This document shows, piece by piece, positions 43,857 through 49,078 of a DNA stretch of 49,078 nt (its first letter is position 1; the number at the start of each line of letters is the position of its first letter). The stretch is from contig CADCPN010000007.1 in assembly GCA_902803375.1 (NCBI GenBank), positions 1 to 49,078 of the forward strand. Direction: 5' to 3'. This DNA is from an uncultured Erysipelotrichaceae bacterium. GTDB lineage: Bacteria > Bacillota_I > Bacilli_A > RFN20 > CAG-826. The position numbers were made by a program, and so were the translations under genes. Below the pieces are notes generated by a model, which was not told where the DNA came from, ran no database searches, and was given only the letters and a program-made list of their open reading frames with translations.

Positions 43857-43944
43857 AAAAGCCTCCTTTCAATTCTCCGGTGGAAGAACGGTCGAGAGGC
43901 GAGTATGATTTCCTTGGTGGCGGATCTTATGATTCGACTCTCAG

Positions 43945-43974
43945 GCGCCTCGTCCATTGCAGTGGATGGGGCGC
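43945..43974. other. Strong hairpin between the 44027-44440 gene and the leader ORF
   Basis: Twelve continuous pairs (GCGCC... with ...GGCGC, including G-T wobbles) around a six-base loop. No T-run follows on the minus strand; it could process or stabilise the operon mRNA. Confidence 0.4.
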
Positions 43975-44026
43975 TTTCTCGTTGATGCGGGCACCGTTGC
44001 CGCGCTTGGTTATAGAGGCAGGCGCT

Positions 44027-44440
44027 CTATTCGTCCTCGTCCCCCTTGCTGACCTTCCTGGCCTTATCCATATAAAAGACGATGGCAGGCTGATCGTTGG
44101 GAAGCACGTCGACCTTTCCGCTGACGCGATATGGATAATCCGTCGGGGTTAGGCGGGAAAGCTTGTCGCAAAGCCTATGAAGTGCCCGCGACTTGAGCCT
44201 GACGTATCGGTCGGAATCCTTCTTGACGAACTCGAAAGCATCAGGATCCTCTGCGTTGCACGCGACCAGAACAACTACGCAAGAAGCATCGTTTACGACT
44301 AGGCGCGCGTACCGCGGCTTCCCAAGGGCGTCCAAAGCGCCGATGCCGAAGGAAACGGTGGATTCGGTCACGCTGAGCAGCGGCGTTCGTTGGTTCTCGT
44401 CCTTGATCTGGACGGATTTGAAGCTTGAGATATCAATCAT
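44027..44440 (-). CDS. Hypothetical protein of the accessory operon
   Basis: A 137-residue soluble protein starting MIDISSFKSVQIKDENQRTP, with a beta-rich first half (FGIGALDALGKPRYARLVVN, ASCVVVLVAC) and an acidic end (SKGDEDE). No recognised family. AGGAGG lies eight bases before ATG 44440. It is the first gene upstream of the leader ORF, DUF4417 and toxin-like genes on the same strand. Tandem GTGCGCT repeats lie about 95 bases upstream. Confidence 0.6.
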   Translation of the reverse strand: MIDISSFKSVQIKDENQRTPLLSVTESTVSFGIGALDALGKPRYARLVVNDASCVVVLVACNAEDPDAFEFVKKDSDRYVRLKSRALHRLCDKLSRLTPTDYPYRVSGKVDVLPNDQPAIVFYMDKARKVSKGDEDE

Positions 44441-44534
44441 AGAGTTTTCCTCCTGTCGATAGTTTACCAGCACCGTTTTTGCTTCAGCAAGTGTTCTCGT
44501 TATTTTGTTCCTTTATAATTCTAGATTTATATAG

Positions 44535-44566
44535 TTGTGCGCTTTATTGTGCGCTCTTGTGCGCTC
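44535..44566. repeat. Three direct repeats TTGTGCGCT
   Basis: Copies begin at 44535, 44547 and 44557 (spacing 12 and 10 bases), with a partial TGTGC beyond. On the minus strand they lie just upstream of a TATAAA-like -10 for the 44440 gene. Helical phasing fits binding of a regulator; replication iterons are an alternative. Confidence 0.55.
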
Positions 44567-44748
44567 GCTGTGCATAACTTGTTTTAGGCATTAATGCCTA
44601 ATTTTTGTAGAAAAGCCTTTTTTATAAAAAAAAGTTCCATGATATTGGTGAAACATTAGTTTAGTTATTTATCGAGATAAAATATTTTTTTGGATTAAAT
44701 TGCGTTTTTGTTTGCATTTCGTGGATAATTCCGCTCAAGGTATAGTTT
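44567..44748. other. AT-rich spacer between the hsdR remnant and the accessory operon
   Basis: Nothing coding is seen. Base composition is far more AT-rich than the flanks, as in horizontally acquired islands. Confidence 0.4.
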
Positions 44749-45990
44749 TCATTCGTCATTCATTATGTATTCGGCTTGCCGCACGACATCATCGATCGCC
44801 TGCTTTTGATACTCTGGCGGATAGTTGTATTTTTTGAGGCATTCCTTGATCTTTGTGCGAATCTTCGCCCTCGTGGCCTCTTTGTTTCCCCAGTCGGTCG
44901 AAGCCCGCTCCTCGACGATTTCCTTAATCTCTCTGGCGATCAATTTCAGGGTTTCGTCATTCATTAGCTCTTGAGCCGATTTGTCTCGGATCAAGGCATC
45001 GTAGAAGCTCTCTCCCTTCCGAAAACGCCGAGCTTTTTAGCTTCTTCCTCATCGGCGACCATTTCGACGGCGAAGGAAACCGATTCGACGACCGTCGTCT
45101 CGGGTGCGAAAGCGGAATCGCGGTCGTTATATTGCTCAAGAAAATGGCGAAGCTTCTTGGAATACTCTTGGGGCTTGAAAAAATTATGCTTCCTGGATTC
45201 CGCGATGGGACGCACCAGAAATTCTTGATAATCTCGACGAAGACAAGAGGCGGATTCCTTTTCCTTAGCTCCTCTATCTTTTCTGCGCTGAGGAGGTCTA
45301 TGACGTTGATGGAATCGTCCGGCCCTTTGGTAAGGACCTTCACTTCGTCGCCTTTGATCGCGTCGGCCAAAAGATTGCTGACGTATTCGTTCATGTCCTT
45401 GATGGAGACGGACGAGACTTTGGCGCGGAGCTTCAAGATGTATGAGCGGATGGCGAGGCAGTAGTAAACGTCGTTCCTTTCCTCCTCGCTTGTGATGCCG
45501 CCGTATACGACGAAAGCCTGCTTAATCGTTAGGGAAAAGTCTTGGATGAACGGCTCTTCCCTCTTATTTTTATCTTCCAAGATGAATTGGGTCCCTTCTT
45601 GGATCGTGGTGAAGCGCATCAAAGAATCCTTGCTGAAGAACTTAGATTTATCGATTTTTTAGAACCATTCGTTAAGGATGGAGAGCTTTTCCTTCCGGAG
45701 GTTGTAGATGTCCTGGACATTGGTCTCGCGGTCCGTGTATTTCGCCAAAGCCTCATCCAAGGCTTTCTCGAGTCCGATATAATCGACGATCAAGCCGTAG
45801 CACTTGCCTGGATAGACGCGGTTAACCCTGGCGATGGCCTGCATGAGGTTATATGACTTCAGGAGCTTGATGAAATACATGACGTCGAGGTCGAGCACGT
45901 CAAATCCGGTAAGCCACATGTCGACGACGATGGCGATTTTGTATTTGGAATTGTCTTTCTTGAATTCCTCGCCCAATTCCTTGCATACTG
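44749..45990 (-). pseudogene. hsdR: Type I restriction enzyme HsdR, 3' remnant
   Basis: The C-terminal portion of the HsdR motor subunit is recognisable. First comes helicase motif V/VI text ([11 protein letters not shown]...[13 protein letters not shown]), then the C-terminal domain ending TDWGNKEATRAKIRTKIKE. It is broken by an in-frame TAA at about 45659, a frameshift near 45205 and another near 45010. The nuclease and the rest of the helicase are missing, cut off at about 45990 by an IS1595-type remnant. No hsdM or hsdS is in the window. Confidence 0.85.
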
Positions 45991-45993
45991 GGG

Positions 45994-46340
45994 GATGGGA
46001 TGCAAAAATACCTCTGTCGTTCCTGCGGAAGGGGGTCCAACCCGCTGACCGGGACCGTGCTTAACTCCCGCAAGATGCCCATATCGGAATGGATAGAGTA
46101 CCTGCTCCACCTCCTCGAGTTTCATTCCGTCGTTACCTATGCCAGGGACAACAGAAGGACCCATACCACAGGCGTTTACTGGCTCAGGAAGGTGTTCGCT
46201 GCCCTCGAGGGGTGCCAGGATTTCGTCGTCCTTTCTGGTACGTTCAGGAAGCACATCGCCAAAGGCTTCAGGCACGCCCACGACGGCGACAACTCGCACT
46301 CACTGCTGATTGCGGAGCTTGATAAATGCAATAGTTTTTT
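45994..46340 (+). pseudogene. IS1595/ISXO2-type transposase remnant, internally deleted
   Basis: The frame reads [20 protein letters not shown] (zinc ribbon), then SEWIEYLLHLL, TTGVYWLRKVFAAL and FVVLSGT. It then jumps to HDGDNSHSLLIAEL, which normally lies much further on. About 90 codons of the catalytic region are therefore missing. The N-terminus is incomplete at the junction with hsdR. Confidence 0.7.
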
Positions 46341-46379
46341 CACCAATTTTGGGCTCTGTTTTACATGTCTACTGATAAG

Positions 46380-46910
46380 TTACTTGTCCCCGAAGATCCC
46401 GCAATGCCATTTCCCATATGCTTTCTTGACGCCAAAGGGCATTGCTTTCGACAGGATTTCCCTGCACTGCATCGCCGATTTTGTCTTCAATAGCCTAGAC
46501 AGCTCCGCGCCGGGGCGGCCCAAGGCCTCCTTCGCGTAAGACAAAGCCTTTTGGAACAGAAAGCGGTCAACATATCCCTGCAGATGCTTCGATGAGACGC
46601 CCCGGAACCTCGCGAACCAGGCCTGGGATTCCGACATGAGCCCGTTGGCCTCGTTCATTGTCTCGCCGTCTTCGTTGCAATGGCCCGCAATCACCTTGAT
46701 TTGGACGTGGCGGAAGCCATTGTCCCTGGCGAAGGCTTCGTAGCAGGATCTCCCATCGGTCACGAGGGTCTCGCATCCCGCGAGGAAAGGCAGCATCGCG
46801 CCCGCCTTCTCCCTGGTCTCGTCGCCGATCCCAGCCACTAGGCGACCGAAGGAATCAAATTCGTCGATCGCGAAGATGACGCACACCTTGTGCACGTGGC
46901 CGGCGCTTTC
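46380..46910 (-). pseudogene. IS1595/ISXO2-type transposase remnant, C-terminal part
   Basis: About 175 codons of a transposase: KVCVIFAIDEFDSFGRLVAG, TLVTDGRSCYEAF, NEANGLMSESQAWFARFRG and KHLQGYVDRFLF are typical of the DDE/N domain and end of this family. The N-terminal zinc ribbon is absent. It faces the other IS1595-type fragment, and its upstream end abuts a truncated group II intron. It is probably a different copy, not an inverted half, since both fragments contain the post-catalytic region. Confidence 0.7.
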
Positions 46911-46920
46911 CGTGAGCCGC

Positions 46921-47030
46921 TCACCTTCGCCGCGGTCGTCCGAGTAAGGCTAGGTTTAGCCTATGTTGGATTTTTTCCAAGGCCACCCATCGAGGGCTTT
47001 CACCTCAGGCCTCTGACGTGCCCTTCACAC
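46921..47030 (-). mobile_element. Truncated 5' fragment of a second group II intron
   Basis: On the minus strand the sequence from GTGTGAAGGG at 47030 aligns with the first 110 bases of the intron at 41928-42297. Shared runs include GGCCTGAGGTGAAAG and a TTACTCGG...GACCG block. Similarity ends at the transposase remnant. It also starts right after a terminator T-run. Confidence 0.7.
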
Positions 47031-47061
47031 AAAAAGCGGATAGGCCCCCACACCTACCCGC
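47031..47061 (-). terminator. Terminator of the PAS-GAF-GGDEF gene, intron target
   Basis: GCGGgTAGG/CCTAtCCGC arms with one mismatch; TTTTT follows on the minus strand, then the intron fragment. The stem includes the stop codon of the gene. Confidence 0.7.
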
Positions 47062-48397
47062 CTTCGGGAAAGGAAACGGCTACTTGTTTCTTGCCTTGCT
47101 TCATCGAGAGTTTATTCTTATACATCTTCTCATCGGCGATGTTGAGGCAATGCTCAAAGGAATCATGCCCAGACTTAAAGAAAGCCGAGCCGATGGCGAC
47201 GCTTAAGTTCTTCTCCAGGAAAATGGAGTTCAAGATCGCTTCCTCTACCGTTAGGTCGGCTTCGTCTTTGCCATATCTAAGGACCAAGAATTCATCCCCG
47301 CCCAAGCGGAAGCAAGCTTGTTCGCCATAGCGAGACAACAAGACCTCAGAGACATCGCAAAGGTATCTATCCCCTGCCTTATGGCCTTTTTGGTCGTTGA
47401 CGCGCTTAAGCCCATTCAAGTCCATGAACAAGAAGCCTAGCGGCTGAGAATCAGGATACTTATCGATGATTTCATATAGTCCGGTGCGGTTACGCGCCTT
47501 GGTAAGGAAATCATGGGTGGATGCATATAAGGCAGCATCGGTTAGCTTCTTTTGGTTCATGAAACCGCCTAGGAAGCCGGAAATGGCGATGAAGGAAGCG
47601 GCGTCTTTCTCAAATTTCTCGCAATCGAAGCCATCCATGCAATAAAAGCCGATTCTAGAGCCATTTAAGACAAGGGGAACAACGGCAAAAGCCCCGTGAT
47701 GGGCGGCATTGGTTTTGGTTTCTGGATGCTCTTTTACATATTCTTCCCAAAAAGGGAAATAGACATATCCCTTCTTTAAGAAGGAATCTTCCCAATCCTG
47801 GTCGGTAGAATAGATAAGCCTCTTGGGATTAACGAAGGTAGTAGGCTCTTCACCCTTGGAGACCTTGAAGGCAGGGAAATAGAAGCCATATTGGTCGATG
47901 GAGAAGACAAAAAGATTTTCGGCATCGAAGTGATTGCGTGTGACCTCCATAAAGGTCTTGATCTTCTCATCCACGGATTCGTAATGGTTGGTAAGGATAA
48001 GCAGATCGAGAAGGAAATGCTGATCGACCTTAAGAGCGCTTTCTCCCTTGTCGCGATTAGAGAGCGCGACGATGACATGATAGGTTTTGCCTTCGATATC
48101 GATGAGGGCGTCGTGGATGCGGAAGGAGGCATCTAGCCTCGGGTTATAGTAACTCCAGCTTTTCCAGCAGTCCTTCTTCAGGGATTTGCACTTGCAGAAA
48201 GAGCACGGGGTGATGATATGGTTAACCACCTCGTAGCACTTCTGGTTACGCCTTTGATAGCCCTCGGAAACCCCAAAATCATCCCTGGCCCTCTTATTGA
48301 GGAAAACGAGGTCGTAGGTTTCGGGATCAACTAGGTAAAGAGGATCTTCAAGGGTTTCGAAAAGAGCCTTGAACTCCTTCATTGACGTAATATTCAT
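47054..48397 (-). CDS. Cytoplasmic PAS-GAF-GGDEF diguanylate cyclase
   Basis: A 447-residue soluble protein. A PAS-like domain (about 8-115) contains a Cys cluster CSFCKCK (65-71) with Cys54 and Cys77 nearby, possibly a metal or redox site. A GAF-like domain spans about 130-285 and a GGDEF domain follows, with HDFLTKARNRTGL and intact GGDEF at 366-370. Predicted to make c-di-GMP in response to an internal signal. A TATATT ends seven bases before ATG 48397 with no Shine-Dalgarno, another likely leaderless gene. Confidence 0.87.
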   Translation of the reverse strand: MNITSMKEFKALFETLEDPLYLVDPETYDLVFLNKRARDDFGVSEGYQRRNQKCYEVVNHIITPCSFCKCKSLKKDCWKSWSYYNPRLDASFRIHDALIDIEGKTYHVIVALSNRDKGESALKVDQHFLLDLLILTNHYESVDEKIKTFMEVTRNHFDAENLFVFSIDQYGFYFPAFKVSKGEEPTTFVNPKRLIYSTDQDWEDSFLKKGYVYFPFWEEYVKEHPETKTNAAHHGAFAVVPLVLNGSRIGFYCMDGFDCEKFEKDAASFIAISGFLGGFMNQKKLTDAALYASTHDFLTKARNRTGLYEIIDKYPDSQPLGFLFMDLNGLKRVNDQKGHKAGDRYLCDVSEVLLSRYGEQACFRLGGDEFLVLRYGKDEADLTVEEAILNSIFLEKNLSVAIGSAFFKSGHDSFEHCLNIADEKMYKNKLSMKQGKKQVAVSFPEGG

Positions 48398-48450
48398 TAA
48401 TATTAATATAGCTTACTTTTCTTAAGCCAAACCAAGAAGTTAACAAATAA

Positions 48451-48484
48451 AACCCGCGAATAACGCATCATTCGCGGGTTTTTA
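48451..48484. terminator. Terminator after the zinc-ribbon gene
   Basis: Eleven-base perfect arms (AACCCGCGAAT type) with an 8-base loop and T-rich sequence on both sides. Confidence 0.85.
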
Positions 48485-48569
48485 TCTATTCTTTAGCGTT
48501 AGCAAACGCTTATGGGGATTCGTATCTTATAGAATCTTTGCGGCGACTAGTTTCCTCGCGCCTTCATCC

Positions 48570-48989
48570 CTAGATGCCAGCGGTGGCGCCAGCAAGGAGG
48601 GTGATGAGGAAGAAGATGAAAAAGATGACGCCTGCCACCGCGCTAAGAACGAAGAGCACGATGGTCGCGATGTTGAAGCCTCTGTACTTGCCAGCTTTAT
48701 CTTTATTAAGGGAGATGATGGCAAGGATAAGGCCGACGATTCCGCCAACGCCGGCTAGGGTTAGGACAAAGCCCAAGATGGCCAAGACCTTAGCGGTGGA
48801 ATCATCGTCAGAGGAGGAGACATCAGAAGTCGAGGCAAAAGCGGGGGAAGAGTTGGAAGAAGAGGCGAAGCGATCGCTACTATCGAATTTGGCTGCGCTA
48901 TCATCAATCCTAGGGAAAGCAGTTCCGCATTCGCTGCAGAAGGCGGCGTTATCCTCGTTTTCTTTGCCGCAATGAGAGCATTTTTTCAT
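48570..48989 (-). CDS. Zinc-ribbon membrane protein
   Basis: A 139-residue protein: an N-terminal zinc ribbon CSHCGKENEDNAAFCSECG (residues 4-22), a Ser/Asp-rich linker to about 65, then two membrane helices (about 68-90 and 105-130), the arrangement of zinc_ribbon_2/DUF4190-type proteins. AGGAG lies six bases before ATG 48989. Its role is unknown; similar proteins are common membrane proteins in Firmicutes. Confidence 0.8.
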   Translation of the reverse strand: MKKCSHCGKENEDNAAFCSECGTAFPRIDDSAAKFDSSDRFASSSNSSPAFASTSDVSSSDDDSTAKVLAILGFVLTLAGVGGIVGLILAIISLNKDKAGKYRGFNIATIVLFVLSAVAGVIFFIFFLITLLAGATAGI

Positions 48990-49041
48990 TTAAAACTCCT
49001 AGGTGCACGTAAGGGATGAAGAGACCCCTTCCTACCAAGGC

Positions 49042-49078
49042 TGGTATAATGTGGCTGCTGTCCTGAAAGGAGGCAGCC
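49042..49078 (+). promoter_or_regulatory. Promoter and leader of a gene starting beyond the window
   Basis: An extended -10 TGGTATAAT (49042-49050) is followed by GGCTGC (49053-49058) and GCAGCC (49073-49078), which can pair and place the ribosome-binding site AAAGGAGG (49067-49073) in the loop and stem. The start codon is not in the window. Confidence 0.5.

Noticed and set aside
49053-49078. Possible SRP (4.5S) RNA apex, since TCCTGAAAGGA followed by GCAGCC recalls domain IV
   Set aside because: The conserved internal-loop bases differ, the flanks pair perfectly, and the promoter -10 lies too close upstream.
1-49078. Reassignment of TGA to tryptophan, as in Mollicutes
   Set aside because: malF and the 17274-17462 gene end in TGA with overlapping downstream starts, and tryptophan is encoded by TGG throughout.
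1-49078. CRISPR arrays
   Set aside because: No regularly spaced direct repeats of suitable length were seen; the only short array is the 9-base repeat at 44535-44566.

Overview
The window looks like a chromosomal segment of a low-GC-type Gram-positive (Bacilli/Erysipelotrichia/Mollicutes-related) bacterium with a standard code in which TGA is a stop. Supporting signs are T-box leaders on valS and ileS, CIRCE-type repeats on lon, a Prp-cleavable L27 precursor, RNase HIII, MutS2, CcpA/LacI-type operators and lipoprotein signal peptides with no sign of an outer membrane. The starch-use genes and many degraded mobile elements suggest an uncultured gut or host-associated lineage. That placement is inference, not something the sequence proves.

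Layout. 1-560: remnants of an IS3-type transposase and of a surface-protein anchor. 587-15100: a starch/maltodextrin locus on the minus strand. In transcription order it holds a putative glycan-binding lipoprotein, MalE, a 360-bp MITE-like insertion, a giant MalF with a coiled-coil N-terminal extension, MalG, an alpha-amylase lipoprotein and a pullulanase lipoprotein. The shared ATPase MalK/MsmX lies apart at 587-1807. Between them sit two plus-strand RDD membrane proteins and a small membrane protein. The amylase and pullulanase would cut starch outside the cell, the lipoproteins capture maltodextrins, and MalFGK import them. Operator-like palindromes of the CcpA/LacI type lie at the malK promoter and upstream of the mal operon, in a roughly 900-bp gene-free AT-rich region.

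15900-41900 is mostly housekeeping: rplU-prp-rpmA, two small translationally coupled genes (one a hydrophobic peptide), T-box-valS, lon-engB under a CIRCE-flanked promoter, tig, a TPR-like protein, plsC, tRNA-Arg(UCU), a membrane GGDEF protein, mutS2-uvrC, rnhC, a HAD phosphatase and T-box-ileS-lspA-rluD. It ends with a lipoprotein carrying a barnase-like C-terminal domain.

41900-47040 is an accessory island. It has an ORF-less group II intron inserted just after a terminator, a putative toxin/immunity pair, and a frameshifted DUF4417 gene preceded by an 11-codon leader ORF whose RNA can pair with the DUF4417 ribosome-binding region. It also has an unknown gene behind a tandem GTGCGCT repeat, a decayed hsdR, two IS1595-type transposase remnants in opposite orientation, and a second truncated group II intron copy, also after a terminator. 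47050-49078 carries a PAS-GAF-GGDEF protein, a zinc-ribbon membrane protein and the promoter of a gene starting beyond the window.

A recurring theme is a -10 hexamer ending 6-11 bases before the start codon with no Shine-Dalgarno, which suggests many leaderless mRNAs. All family assignments come from motif recognition by eye; no database search was run.
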